Source of the DNA: CAYRFF01 sp964436125
Lineage (GTDB): Bacteria > Bacteroidota > Bacteroidia > Chitinophagales > Saprospiraceae
Length of the DNA stretch: 64,000 bases
Assembly (NCBI GenBank): GCA_964436125.1
Contig: CAYTBT010000002.1
Location: 1 to 64,000, forward strand
Reading direction: 5' to 3'
Below are positions 8,881 to 17,764 of this stretch, in pieces. The notes beneath the pieces were generated by a model, which did no database searches, was not told the DNA's origin, and saw only the letters and a list, made by a program, of their open reading frames with translations. The translations under genes were made by a program, and so were the position numbers. The first letter of the stretch is position 1. Each line of letters begins with the position of its first letter.

Positions 8881-9358
8881 ATCGGATTAATATCGCTTGC
8901 TCACCTTCCATTCCGCTATTTCTCACAGACAGGAATAGCTCTTATCCAAGTCATGCAATGCTCCAGAGGCGCACAGATAGAAATTGAAGATAAATACTTC
9001 TCTCCGATATTAAAAGTGCTTCGGCAATTGCATTTTCTTCTTATATCCACATAGGAATGACCTATCAGTACCTAAAGGTATTTTACAATTGTGAAAGTGA
9101 CACAAGAACATCGATCCTGAAAGACTTAATGCATAGCATAGGGATTGATTGAACCATGATTGTAATCAAGTATTCAAGTCCTTTTTAACGATAGAATTAT
9201 AACGATTGAACCGCGACAATCCTCCAGAAAGTGTCTATATTACATGAAACACTTCCTAGAGGCATTATTCAGCGGTGTATAAGCCGTTCTACGGTATAAT
9301 TCGGTTCACAGGGTTTCCTTTCCGTGGCAAGGAAGTCCACTTACACATTTGCATAAGC
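8881..9358. other. intergenic, 478 bp, contains a decayed MITE relic
   Basis: No gene is supported. The left half contains a decayed relative of the 173-bp foldback element (8945-9046). The rest is AT-rich with no clear promoter or terminator. Confidence 0.5.
8945..9046 (+). repeat. decayed relative of the 173-bp foldback element
   Basis: TCCAAGTCATGCA matches the left terminus of the intact copies (CCCAAATCATGCA). An inserted segment containing CAGAGGCGCACA follows, then TAGAAATTGAAGATAA, which is exact to the element. GCAATTGCATTTTCTTC near 9020-9036 may be the remains of the right arm; the central part is missing. Confidence 0.5.
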
Positions 9359-11224
9359 TTAAGCATTCTTCATAATTTCAATACTCTCTTTCACAAACTT
9401 GGAAAGCTCTTCCCCGCTCAACATATTCTGGTTGAGGCGTGCAAGATCGTACAGATGGTGCACGAGATGATTGATTTTCTCCTCGGAGCGCATATTGACA
9501 AGTTTCTCAGCAATCAACGGGTGATTACTGTTCACGATTATATTGAAATGATCGGGGAAATCGCCCATTGACATTCCTTGAAGTGCCTGCATATCTTTCA
9601 TCCTACGCATAAACTCGGGACGCGTAATCATAACCGGGTTTTCCGACGGAGAAAGCGGCTTAAATTGGATATTGTCATTGGATAAGGCAGAGGTAAATAG
9701 CTTTTTCACTTTATTAATCTCCTTCTCACTCATCACGCTTTCTTTCTCCTCTCCCTTGTCCACGAGATTATCGGGAATATCGGCATCGACACGCACACAT
9801 TGAATTTTCTCTTCATTCTGTTCAAGTAACTGCATAAAATGCGTATCAATTACCTCATTCATCAGCAAGACATCATAGCCTTTCTCTTGTACAGCTTTAA
9901 TATAACTCAGTTGAGCATCTTTATTCTGTGCATAGATAAAAATGATGTTTTCACTTTTATCAGTCTGTGTGTCCCTGACTTTCTCGAGATATTCTTCAAT
10001 GGTATAGTACTCTCCCTCGGTGTTACGTAGGAGGGCAAAGCTTTTTCCGCTTTTGTAAAATTTATCATCGGAGAGCATACCATATTTCACAAAGACATTT
10101 ATCTCATCCCATTTTTTCTCATACTCCTCTCGACTTTCGTCAAATATCTCTTTGAGTTTATCGCCGACTTTCTTGGTTATATAGCCAGATATTTTCTTCA
10201 CGTTTCTATCGGCCTGAAGATAAGAGCGCGACACATTCAGCGGGATATCCGGAGAATCTATAACACCGTGGAGGAGCGTGAGGAACTCGGGGACAATTTC
10301 AGTGATTTCATCAGTGACGTAAACCTGATTGGAATAGAGCTGAATTTTGTTTTTCTGCAATTCCATATTGTTCTGGATATGCGGAAAATAGAGTACGCCC
10401 GTCAGATTAAAAGGATAATCTATGTTCAGATGTATCCAGAATAATGGCGGTGCACTTAAAGGATACAATTCATTGTAGAATGCGATATAATCATCGTCAC
10501 TCAATTCCGATGGTTGCTTTTTCCACAATGGATGCGTGTTATTAATGATATTATCGACTTCAATTTCCTGAGTTTCAGCATCCTCTCCCTCGCCGATAGT
10601 CTTTGTCTCGGTCTTGGTACCGAATCTTATTTCGATCGGAAGGAATTTACAATACTTATCGAGTAATTCACTTATTCTATTCTTTTCAAGATATTCATCT
10701 TCATCCTCATTGATGTAAAGAATAACATCTGTTCCACGCTCTTTTTTATCGGCTTCTTCAATAGAATAAGCAGGTTCTCCTTCACAAGTCCACTTGATTG
10801 CTTGTGCATCATCTTGCCATGAACGAGAAATTACTTCTACCTTATCCGCAACCATAAATGCAGAGTAGAAACCGAGCCCAAAGTGACCGATAATATTACT
10901 GTCTTCCTGGTATTTTTCCAGAAATTCCTGGGCACTGGAGAAAGCGACTTGATTGAGGTATTTCTTTGCTTCATCAGCGGTCAATCCTATTCCGTGGTCG
11001 CGGATAGTAAGTGTTCTATTCTCTTCATCGAGGATGACATCGATCGTTAAATCACCGAGTTCACCTTTGAATTTCCCTTTGGATGAAAGAGTTTTCAATT
11101 TCTGAGTAGCATCGACGGCATTGGAGATAAGTTCTCGCAAGAAGATTTCCTGATCGGAATACAGGAATTGCTTAATGATAGGAAAAATGTTTTCAGTCTG
11201 TACACTTATTTTGCCTTGTTCCAT
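9359..11224 (-). CDS. htpG: Hsp90-family chaperone HtpG
   Basis: 621 aa, full length. ATP-dependent cytoplasmic chaperone that works with DnaK on late folding intermediates. The GHKL ATPase domain carries N35 in ELISNAVDA, DHGIGLT and the lid motif GHFGLGFYSAFMVAD. The middle domain contains PLNVSRSYLQADRNVKKI, and a shortened C-terminal dimerisation domain ends at VKESIEIMKNA. The acidic insert between residues 205 and 225 (GEGEDAETQEIEV) is at the usual linker position. Start ATG 11224. No CIRCE palindrome is seen upstream. Confidence 0.97.
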   Translation of the reverse strand: MEQGKISVQTENIFPIIKQFLYSDQEIFLRELISNAVDATQKLKTLSSKGKFKGELGDLTIDVILDEENRTLTIRDHGIGLTADEAKKYLNQVAFSSAQEFLEKYQEDSNIIGHFGLGFYSAFMVADKVEVISRSWQDDAQAIKWTCEGEPAYSIEEADKKERGTDVILYINEDEDEYLEKNRISELLDKYCKFLPIEIRFGTKTETKTIGEGEDAETQEIEVDNIINNTHPLWKKQPSELSDDDYIAFYNELYPLSAPPLFWIHLNIDYPFNLTGVLYFPHIQNNMELQKNKIQLYSNQVYVTDEITEIVPEFLTLLHGVIDSPDIPLNVSRSYLQADRNVKKISGYITKKVGDKLKEIFDESREEYEKKWDEINVFVKYGMLSDDKFYKSGKSFALLRNTEGEYYTIEEYLEKVRDTQTDKSENIIFIYAQNKDAQLSYIKAVQEKGYDVLLMNEVIDTHFMQLLEQNEEKIQCVRVDADIPDNLVDKGEEKESVMSEKEINKVKKLFTSALSNDNIQFKPLSPSENPVMITRPEFMRRMKDMQALQGMSMGDFPDHFNIIVNSNHPLIAEKLVNMRSEEKINHLVHHLYDLARLNQNMLSGEELSKFVKESIEIMKNA

Positions 11225-11563
11225 ATATGTTTTAATTTGATGTCAATGAATATTTCTCACTTGAGAAGGTCAAATGCTGTGCCAATGCCTTGTCCGGTGT
11301 CAATCTGGCACAATACATGGATGTAGAGCTGAAAAAATGTCTCATAAATGAGCATAAAGTCCATAAAAGGCAATGAATATCCACGATTTATAGAAGGGAA
11401 TATAATTTGCAGTAATAGTTAATCGAAGGAAAACACCATTACAGAGAAAAATAGAACAAGATCTATAATCCATAAACTATAATATTCTCACTAGCGTTTA
11501 AAAGATGTTTTCCTCAGGAAAAAGAGAATAAAATTATCAGAACGAATTTAAAAATTTTCATTT
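11225..11563. other. intergenic between divergent htpG and ytxH-like gene
   Basis: A 7-bp inverted repeat TGTGCCA/TGGCACA (11278-11284 and 11306-11312) lies in the htpG leader region. It is not the CIRCE sequence and its role is unknown. No confident promoter box is seen for either gene. Confidence 0.4.
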
Positions 11564-11941
11564 ATGAGTAACAACAAAAGCAATTTTTGGTCATTAATTG
11601 CCGGTCTTGCTGCCGGAGCAGCGATAGGTTATTATATGATGACTGATGACGGGAAGAAAACACGGAAAAAAGTCCAGCATGAACTGGAGAAAGTAAAAGA
11701 TTCTGTAAGTGCTACGATGAAGGAACAATCAGAGAATTTTTCTCAACAGGTATCTGAATTATCTTCAATAGTAAAGCACAGAGCAGATGAGCTTGCTGAG
11801 AAGGTAAAAACACGTATTAATAAGTCAGAAGATGAAATCACAGAGATATCAGAGAAAAGTTCCGAAGGTGTAGATACCATATCTTCTTCCTTCAAGAAAG
11901 GAATCAAGAAAGCAGAAGACTCTGTAAAATCCAAGCTATAA
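11564..11941 (+). CDS. YtxH-domain protein
   Basis: 125 aa. One N-terminal membrane segment (FWSLIAGLAAGAAIGYYMM) is followed by DDGKKTRKKVQHELEKVK, the usual YtxH pattern, and then a long charged coiled coil to the end. YtxH proteins are general-stress-associated small membrane proteins of unknown mechanism. It is first of three co-directional genes (26-bp gap, then a short overlap), all encoding small membrane proteins. The start ATG 11564 gives MSNNKSNFWS. Confidence 0.85.
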   Translation: MSNNKSNFWSLIAGLAAGAAIGYYMMTDDGKKTRKKVQHELEKVKDSVSATMKEQSENFSQQVSELSSIVKHRADELAEKVKTRINKSEDEITEISEKSSEGVDTISSSFKKGIKKAEDSVKSKL

Positions 11942-11967
11942 TTACTGAAGTAGAATAACTATCGCCG

Positions 11968-12327
11968 ATGTTCTTTCACAGAATTGCCGAAACACTCGGT
12001 GAGATATACGGTCATGGTCGTAATCTTATCACGAGTAGAATTGAATACCTAAAGCTTTCAATGGCAGCACGCAGTGCGCGAGCTAGCGGAATGCTTATAA
12101 TGACTATGATTTTTATGCTCATGGTCTTATTAATAATGATAATGCTGTGTCTGGCATTGGCGACATATTTTTATTCGCTTATGGGTTCTTTAAGTCTGGC
12201 TTTCCTGGCTACGGCCGGTGTTTTAATCCTACTTACTATCATTGTATATTTCTTGCGTTATCCGCTTATTTTAACTCCGGTACTCAATAAAATTGTAAAT
12301 TTCCTAGAAAACGATGACGATGAGTAA
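11968..12327 (+). CDS. holin-superfamily-III-like membrane protein
   Basis: 119 aa. An N-terminal amphipathic helix (EYLKLSMAARSARAS) precedes two hydrophobic segments (about 37-60 and 68-95), the architecture of the phage-holin-like family PF07332 found on many bacterial chromosomes beside YtxH genes. These chromosomal members are not linked to phage lysis, and there is no phage gene here. It overlaps the start of the next gene. Confidence 0.75.
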   Translation: MFFHRIAETLGEIYGHGRNLITSRIEYLKLSMAARSARASGMLIMTMIFMLMVLLIMIMLCLALATYFYSLMGSLSLAFLATAGVLILLTIIVYFLRYPLILTPVLNKIVNFLENDDDE

Positions 12328-12619
12328 TATCAATACTTTCAGCGATTTACGGAAAAGAAAAGCAGAATTAAAGGAATCGATGGCTATCAGTCAAGCTTCT
12401 TTAAATACCTCTTTAAGTAGCTTGAAATCCGGCAGCTCACAAGATCGAGAAACGAGTTCCTCCGGAATTGCTTCGTTTTTTAAAAAACTACCTCCACTTG
12501 CCTATATCATACCGGGCATTGTCCTTCTCTTTTCTCTCAGGAAGAAGTGGAAAGTTCTCTTCAAGGTTTTTCCACTTTTGCTTAGATATATTTTGCCGGT
12601 TATAATAAGAAGAAGATAA
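12314..12619 (+). CDS. small membrane protein of the YtxH cluster
   Basis: 101 aa. The N-terminal 50 residues are polar and Ser-rich. One or two hydrophobic segments follow (PPLAYIIPGIVLLFSL and VFPLLLRYILPVII), and the protein ends in a basic RRR tail. I do not recognise a family. The frame overlaps the upstream gene; the second Met (ATG at 12320) would give the tight ATGAGTAA overlap and is an equally good start. Translational coupling makes it part of the same unit. Confidence 0.7.
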   Translation: MTMSNINTFSDLRKRKAELKESMAISQASLNTSLSSLKSGSSQDRETSSSGIASFFKKLPPLAYIIPGIVLLFSLRKKWKVLFKVFPLLLRYILPVIIRRR

Positions 12620-12629
12620 ATCGAAGCTT

Positions 12630-12656
12630 ACATCCTGCTTGTTTAGCAGGCGATGT
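12630..12656 (+). terminator. hairpin after the YtxH cluster
   Basis: ACATC-CTGCT, loop TGTTT, AGCAG-GC-GATGT forms a 10-bp stem 11 bp after the stop codon. There is no T-run behind it, so it is either a weak terminator or a transcript-end stabiliser. Confidence 0.4.
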
Positions 12657-12730
12657 TATCTCAACTTTATTAAGCTTTTAATCCTCTTTATCGATCATAA
12701 ATTAAGCGGGAAAGAAGGCCTTATCTCATA

Positions 12731-12903
12731 CCCAAATCATGCATTAGAAATTGAAGATAAGCACAAAAGCCTTTGAATACAAGCACTTGCTCGAATTTGG
12801 TTCTCACCGTAGTCTTACTACGATTCCGAGCCAAATTCTTGCGCGAGCCCTTGTCTTCTGTGGCTTTTGCACTTCCTTTTGCATTTCTATTGCACGTTTT
12901 GGG
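12731..12903 (+). mobile_element. 173-bp foldback MITE-like element, copy A
   Basis: An imperfect palindrome over its whole length. The centre is CGTAGT-CTT-ACTACG (12808-12822), the flanking arms contain AATTTGG/CCAAATT and CACAAAAGCC/GGCTTTTG, and the termini are CCCAAA...TTTGGG (18 of the outer 23 bases match in inverted orientation). It is bounded by the direct repeat TCATA (12726-12730 and 12904-12908), a 5-bp target duplication. Copy B at 17765-17937 is identical except for 4 substitutions. It carries no protein-coding capacity beyond chance open frames. It sits between the YtxH cluster and the antiporter gene. Confidence 0.85.
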
Positions 12904-13019
12904 TCATATAGAGTTTTTTTCTGCAAGAACTTATGCTTAGACGCTTGATATTTCTACCCGGGAAATGACAGATTTGATTATATTTAGGGAAAATAAAACA
13001 GAGATAAACAAGCTGTAAA

Positions 13020-14093
13020 ATGGATATATTGAACGACCTAGGATTATTACCACTTTTGCTTATATTTATTGTTGCGGCAGTAGCTGTATGGATAGCAGGT
13101 ATTCATTTATCTCGTGTCACAGATATTCTTGCGACGCGCTGGGGCTTGGGGAAAGCACTGGGAGGTCTCCTTATTCTAGCAATAGTTACCAATCTACCGG
13201 AACTCGCAATTACCATAAGTGGTGCCTTGAGCGGGGAACTGGGTATTGTAACGGGAAATATTCTGGGCGGTATAGCGATTCAGACGGTAGTACTCGTTTT
13301 TCTAGACATCTATGGACTGGGAAAGACCGCCTCCTTAAGTTATAAAGGCGCTTCATTAAGCCTCGTACTGGAAGCCCTTCTCGTCATCGGTGTTCTCGCA
13401 GTATGTCTTATGGGGACTCAACTTCCGGCAATCACAATCTTCCATCTGGCTCCTGCAGGATTCATTGCACTGGCTTTATGGATTGTCGGCTTATGGCTCA
13501 TCGGCAGATCGAGAAAAAGGCTACCATGGCAAGAAAAAGGGCAACCCCCCAATGGTCAGATAAAGCCCCGTGGCCATTCACAGAAAAAGAAAAATCAACA
13601 AGCAAAGGAGAAAGATATCGACACATCCAGGACTGTGCTTGTTTTTATCCTGGCTGCTATAGTAACCCTGGTCTGTGGAATTATTCTAGAGCGGAGCGGA
13701 ACTGCAATCGCCGATGAGATAGGTATGAGTGGCGTGGTATTCGGTGCAGTTGTTCTTGCAGCTGCTACGGCACTTCCTGAGTTATCAACCGGCTTAAGTT
13801 CGGTAAAAATGAAGGATTATCAACTCGCAATCAGCGATATCTTCGGCGGCAATGCTTTTCTACCGGCCCTGTTCTTCCTCGCCTCAGCTCTATCCGGCAC
13901 CGCTGTTCTCCCTCATGCCATGAATACGGACATTTACTTGACAGCACTAGGTGTTTTGTTAACTGCTGTTTACGCTACAGGCTTGATATTCCGCCCCAAG
14001 AAACAGATTTTACGTATGGGCATTGATTCACTTCTCGTTCTCGTGTTGTATCTATGCGGCATCATAGGTTTAATCGCCATGACACAGTTATAA
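13020..14093 (+). CDS. CaCA-family Ca2+/cation antiporter
   Basis: 357 aa, about ten membrane segments in two related halves. Both alpha-repeat signatures are present: NLPELAITISGALSGELGIVTGNILGG in the first half and ATALPELSTGLSSVKMKDYQLAISDIFGGNAF in the second, with the acidic residues (PE) that bind the cation. A polar, basic cytoplasmic loop (about 160-205) separates the halves. The family exchanges Ca2+ or other cations for Na+ or H+ across the inner membrane; the coupling ion cannot be decided here. Start ATG 13020, 116 bp after the foldback element. Confidence 0.9.
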   Translation: MDILNDLGLLPLLLIFIVAAVAVWIAGIHLSRVTDILATRWGLGKALGGLLILAIVTNLPELAITISGALSGELGIVTGNILGGIAIQTVVLVFLDIYGLGKTASLSYKGASLSLVLEALLVIGVLAVCLMGTQLPAITIFHLAPAGFIALALWIVGLWLIGRSRKRLPWQEKGQPPNGQIKPRGHSQKKKNQQAKEKDIDTSRTVLVFILAAIVTLVCGIILERSGTAIADEIGMSGVVFGAVVLAAATALPELSTGLSSVKMKDYQLAISDIFGGNAFLPALFFLASALSGTAVLPHAMNTDIYLTALGVLLTAVYATGLIFRPKKQILRMGIDSLLVLVLYLCGIIGLIAMTQL

Positions 14094-14271
14094 TTCTATC
14101 CGTTCAAGTTTTCCTCATTGCATAAAATCCCCTATCAGTTTCCGCAAATGTCGCGCTATCCTTCTCTACAAAGTATATGCATTCTCTAGTATAAAAAGTC
14201 GGCAAATAATATCGGTAAATCGCCATCCATGAAGCGTTCTCGTCCTCCTACTTTTCTATTATCGATAAGAA

Positions 14272-15528
14272 TTATTTTCTCACCTGAGGATAACTCAGAT
14301 AACCGATTAATTTATCATATCTATCGGAGATAGATTTATAGTAAATGAAGACTTGATAGCTATTCTCCGTATTGAAATCATTGCCCTCTATTATTGAAAA
14401 ATCAGGTTCGCGCGTTTCTGATTTAACGGCATATAGGTAAGCATATATCCCTTGCTTCAAGAAGAGGCTCGTGTGATAAACACCTTTTTCTTCATCGTAT
14501 TTTAACCGAGCTTCGGGAATAAAATTCCATTGTGTTAAATCACCTATAACATAAATGTCACGATCAATCCGTGGATTTTTCAAGCTGAAATGAGCTTTGA
14601 CATATTGACTACTTAAAGCTGGATTCAGTCTCTTGTCTTCATTATCGATAAAGAATTGGCCGTTGAGGTCGTTGAGGTCGTGGGAAACATTCCCTACACG
14701 CGGATAATCGATATATTTATAAATATTAATTGTATCTCTGAGATATTGAATGTATTCAATGCCCATTTTCTTGGAATCTGTAGATCTCAGGTCCATTAAG
14801 CGGAATTCTCGTGCACCTTGAAAAACAGGTTTGTCCGGATAGTTCCAGTAGAAAGTATTCCCACCGGAATTTCTAGGTGGAAGCATAGCTCCATAATACC
14901 ACTGGCCATTCTGAGCTATTGCTGCGACTAGATTTTTCTGAGGATTTACAATGTTAAGGTTTTGTCCATAGGCTTTCAGTTCTATCTGCTGGCCCGTGCG
15001 ATACCGATTGTTAAAAACAGGTCTTACTATCTTGAAGTCTATTTTAAGCTTGTTCTCATACACTTGAAAACGCCGCGTGAAGAGTATTGAACCGGAATCT
15101 TCTTCATAAACTACAAGGAGATAATTCCCTGAGATCAAAAGCTTCATATCTTTATTGGGGAAGACAAATTCATAATGGCGATATGGCTGATATGTTGAGA
15201 GTGAAAAACTTGACCTTGCCAATAACACATTCTCAAATCCATTTATATATTCACTAAAATCAATATCAGAAGGTTCCCAATATCTATCACAATGAATAAC
15301 AGTATATCTATAATAATGACTATTCCTTCCTAAATCATCAAAAGAGATAACTAGCTGATCTTTTCCCAGTGGAATCACGGGATTATCCACCGGTCTTCCG
15401 AGAGGACGAATCTCAACAGTCTTGATATGGCTTACATAATTAGAGTCAACCATCGGAATATTTATCTGCCCGATTGTGTACTGACTCATCAATAAAATCC
15501 CCAGAATGCCGATGATGATTTTCTTCAT
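14272..15528 (-). CDS. type IX secretion system plug protein (DUF5103)
   Basis: 418 aa with a signal peptide (MKKIIIGILGILLMSQYTIG). The sequence pattern fits the DUF5103 family of Bacteroidota, which includes the Plug protein that blocks the periplasmic side of the T9SS translocon SprA. Recognisable parts are IKTVEIRPLG, DDLGRNSHYYRYTVIHCDRYWEPSDI, YRHYEFVFPN, and the C-terminal DRDIYVIGDLTQWN segment. It is the third gene of an operon with guaB and the glycosylase (7-bp gap). The several T9SS-sorted proteins in this window show that the genome uses this system. Confidence 0.85.
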   Translation of the reverse strand: MKKIIIGILGILLMSQYTIGQINIPMVDSNYVSHIKTVEIRPLGRPVDNPVIPLGKDQLVISFDDLGRNSHYYRYTVIHCDRYWEPSDIDFSEYINGFENVLLARSSFSLSTYQPYRHYEFVFPNKDMKLLISGNYLLVVYEEDSGSILFTRRFQVYENKLKIDFKIVRPVFNNRYRTGQQIELKAYGQNLNIVNPQKNLVAAIAQNGQWYYGAMLPPRNSGGNTFYWNYPDKPVFQGAREFRLMDLRSTDSKKMGIEYIQYLRDTINIYKYIDYPRVGNVSHDLNDLNGQFFIDNEDKRLNPALSSQYVKAHFSLKNPRIDRDIYVIGDLTQWNFIPEARLKYDEEKGVYHTSLFLKQGIYAYLYAVKSETREPDFSIIEGNDFNTENSYQVFIYYKSISDRYDKLIGYLSYPQVRK

Positions 15529-15535
15529 TGTTTCT

Positions 15536-16144
15536 CTATTTGCTTATATATTTATTTCCTCTCATGGTAAATCTCCACAACCAATCCTTGCACTCTTCTG
15601 CATACTTGATGCCGATTCTCTTTGATGTATCAATGTTAAAGGGCGGAATGTTGTGCAATTTATAGCATTTGAGTGGACTTTCCGGTTTTGTAACGGAAAT
15701 TCCGGAATACTTTGTATGAATACCGAGGGCTTCCGATAATTTTCCCGGGCCATTGCTGATATTTCTATCCGCGGTATTTATTCCTCGTCTCTCCGCCATA
15801 ACCTCTCTACCGATCCGTGGCTCGACAGCTCGGATAAGGACTGCATCAGCTGTTCCCTCTCGCCCGCAGACAAAGTTCATCAGATGGTGGACTCCATAAC
15901 ATAAATAAATATATGCTCTTCCAGGCGCTTCATATAAGACCTCTGTACGTGCAGTCCTTCTCCCTCCATAAGCATGACACGCTTTATCATCTCTACCTCT
16001 ATACGCCTCCGTCTCGACGATAATGCCACTCGTTTCTCTATCGCCGAAGCTCGTATAAAGCTCACAACCTATTAATTCTCTGGAAATTGCCAATACGTCG
16101 TTGTTCTCCCAGAAATCTTGCCCCAATAGCGTTTTATCCTCCAT
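15536..16144 (-). CDS. DNA-3-methyladenine glycosylase (AAG/MPG family)
   Basis: 202 aa, usual length for the bacterial MPG family. It excises alkylated purines such as 3-methyladenine from DNA in base excision repair. The active-site region is GIIVETEAYRGRDDKACHAYGG, with the catalytic Glu in VETEAY, followed by PGRAYIYLCYGVHHLMNFV, containing the Tyr and His that flip the base. Start ATG 16144, only 2 bp after the guaB stop codon, so it is translated from the same message as guaB. Confidence 0.94.
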   Translation of the reverse strand: MEDKTLLGQDFWENNDVLAISRELIGCELYTSFGDRETSGIIVETEAYRGRDDKACHAYGGRRTARTEVLYEAPGRAYIYLCYGVHHLMNFVCGREGTADAVLIRAVEPRIGREVMAERRGINTADRNISNGPGKLSEALGIHTKYSGISVTKPESPLKCYKLHNIPPFNIDTSKRIGIKYAEECKDWLWRFTMRGNKYISK

Positions 16145-16146
16145 AA

Positions 16147-17625
16147 TTACCGGGAATAATTGGGGGCTTCTTGTGTAATATGTACGTCATGAGGATGACT
16201 TTCATAAATCCCTGCTTGCGACATCCTTACAAATTGTGCATCTTTCAAGGCTTCAATGTTGGCAGTGCCACAATAACCCATTCCCGCACGTAAGCCACCG
16301 AGATATTGTATCATAACTTCCGATAGAGAACCTTTAAAGGCGATTCTTCCCTCGATGCCTTCCGGGACGAGCTTCTTAATATCGTCCTCAACATCTTGGA
16401 AGTACCTATCCTTTGAGCCTAGTGCCATAGCATTCAATGACCCCATGCCACGGAATACCTTATACTTCCGTCCTTCATAAATAATCGTTTCACCCGGGGC
16501 TTCATCGACTCCGGCGAATAATGAGCCGGCCATTATGCTACTTGCACCCGCTGCGAGTGCTTTCACAATATCTCCTGAATAACGTATGCCACCATCACCG
16601 ATAATCGGTATCTTTTGATCTTTTACTGCTTCATAGGCTGAATTTATCGCAGTAATCTGAGGTACACCTACTCCTGCTACAACTCTGGTTGTGCAGATAC
16701 TTCCAGGTCCCACACCAACTTTAACGCCATCTACACCGACATCTGCAAGGGCTTTGGCTCCTTCTCCGGTAGCAACATTTCCTGCTATAATCTGCAAGTC
16801 CTTAAACTTCCGTCGCACTTCTTTCACAGTATTCAACACGCCTTGAGAATGACCATGAGCCGTATCAATGCAGATGACATCAACATCGACACTGCGTAAA
16901 GCTTCAATCCTATCAAATGTGTGCGCTGTCACACCGACCGCTGCTCCTACCATCAATCGACCGTATGAATCCTTACAGGAATCCGGGAAGTCTCGTACTT
17001 TCATAAGGTCCTTATAGGTGATAAGTCCTACAAGTGTCATATCATTATCGACAACCGGCAATTTTTCTATCTTATGTTTCTGTAGGATGTCTTGAGCTGC
17101 TTTCATCCCTGTCCCTTGAGGTGCTGTAACGAGATTCTCCCGCGTCATTATCTGCTTTACCGGCTGGGAATGGTCCATCTCAAATCTCAAGTCTCTATTT
17201 GTCAATATTCCTACGAGCTTCCTATCGGCATCCACAATGGGAATTCCACCGATATGGTATTGCGCCATAAGCTCAAGTGCATCCTTGACCGTAGCATTGA
17301 CCGTAAGTGTCACAGGATCAATAATCATCCCGCTTTCTGAACGTTTTACGCTACGCACCTGCTCTGCTTGTGCTTCTATACTCATGTTCTTGTGAATGAA
17401 CCCTATTCCACCTTGCCTGGCTATCGCAATTGCCAGCTCTTTTTCAGTGACGGTATCCATTGCTGCTGAAATAATCGGTGTATTAATCCGTAAGTCTCTG
17501 GTTAATTGCGTGGAAAGATCTACCTCACGTGGTAGTATTTCAGAGAAGGCCGGGACGAGAAGCACGTCATCAAAGGTTAAGCCTTCCTTTATAAATCGAT
17601 TTGAATCTGTCTGATGTATATCCAT
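16147..17625 (-). CDS. guaB: inosine-5'-monophosphate dehydrogenase
   Basis: 492 aa, full length. Oxidises IMP to XMP with NAD+, the committed step to GMP. The TIM barrel is interrupted by two CBS domains (about 95-205). The catalytic loop GPGSICTTRVVAGVGVPQ holds the Cys that forms the E-XMP intermediate, and the flap has FRGMGSLNAM. I use the ATG at 17625 (MDIHQTDSNRFIKEGLTFDD), which matches the family start; a TTG two codons upstream is also open. First gene of the guaB-glycosylase-plug operon. A near-perfect promoter ends only 3 bp before this ATG, so the mRNA may be leaderless. Confidence 0.97.
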   Translation of the reverse strand: MDIHQTDSNRFIKEGLTFDDVLLVPAFSEILPREVDLSTQLTRDLRINTPIISAAMDTVTEKELAIAIARQGGIGFIHKNMSIEAQAEQVRSVKRSESGMIIDPVTLTVNATVKDALELMAQYHIGGIPIVDADRKLVGILTNRDLRFEMDHSQPVKQIMTRENLVTAPQGTGMKAAQDILQKHKIEKLPVVDNDMTLVGLITYKDLMKVRDFPDSCKDSYGRLMVGAAVGVTAHTFDRIEALRSVDVDVICIDTAHGHSQGVLNTVKEVRRKFKDLQIIAGNVATGEGAKALADVGVDGVKVGVGPGSICTTRVVAGVGVPQITAINSAYEAVKDQKIPIIGDGGIRYSGDIVKALAAGASSIMAGSLFAGVDEAPGETIIYEGRKYKVFRGMGSLNAMALGSKDRYFQDVEDDIKKLVPEGIEGRIAFKGSLSEVMIQYLGGLRAGMGYCGTANIEALKDAQFVRMSQAGIYESHPHDVHITQEAPNYSR

Positions 17626-17628
17626 GCG

Positions 17629-17660
17629 CAAAATTAGGTGTTTTTCTTAGCTTACGCAAA
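17629..17660 (-). promoter_or_regulatory. guaB promoter, possibly giving a leaderless mRNA
   Basis: On the minus strand: TTTG (17660-17657), a 20-bp spacer, then TAATTTTG (17636-17629). This is an exact Bacteroidota TTTG/TAnnTTTG promoter. Transcription should begin about 4-7 bp after the -7 box, which is at or next to the ATG at 17625. Confidence 0.65.
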
Positions 17661-17764
17661 AACTAGGTGCGTAAAATATAAATTCTATACTTCCGGCAAT
17701 AAACAACTTGGCTTTTCTCTCCCTCCGCCACCATGCATGGGTCAGAAATGCACAGGTCCTTTTA

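Noticed and set aside
11278..11312. CIRCE heat-shock operator upstream of htpG
   Set aside because: The inverted repeat there (TGTGCCA/TGGCACA) does not match TTAGCACTC-N9-GAGTGCTAA.
11968..12619. Prophage remnant suggested by the holin-like gene
   Set aside because: No phage structural, lysis or integrase genes nearby; the holin-like family is common on chromosomes beside YtxH genes.
12751..12948. 65-aa open frame nearly identical to one at 17785-17988
   Set aside because: Both frames lie inside and just beyond the foldback element; the similarity is that of the repeat DNA, the frame starts with TTG, and the palindrome explains the conservation better than a protein does.
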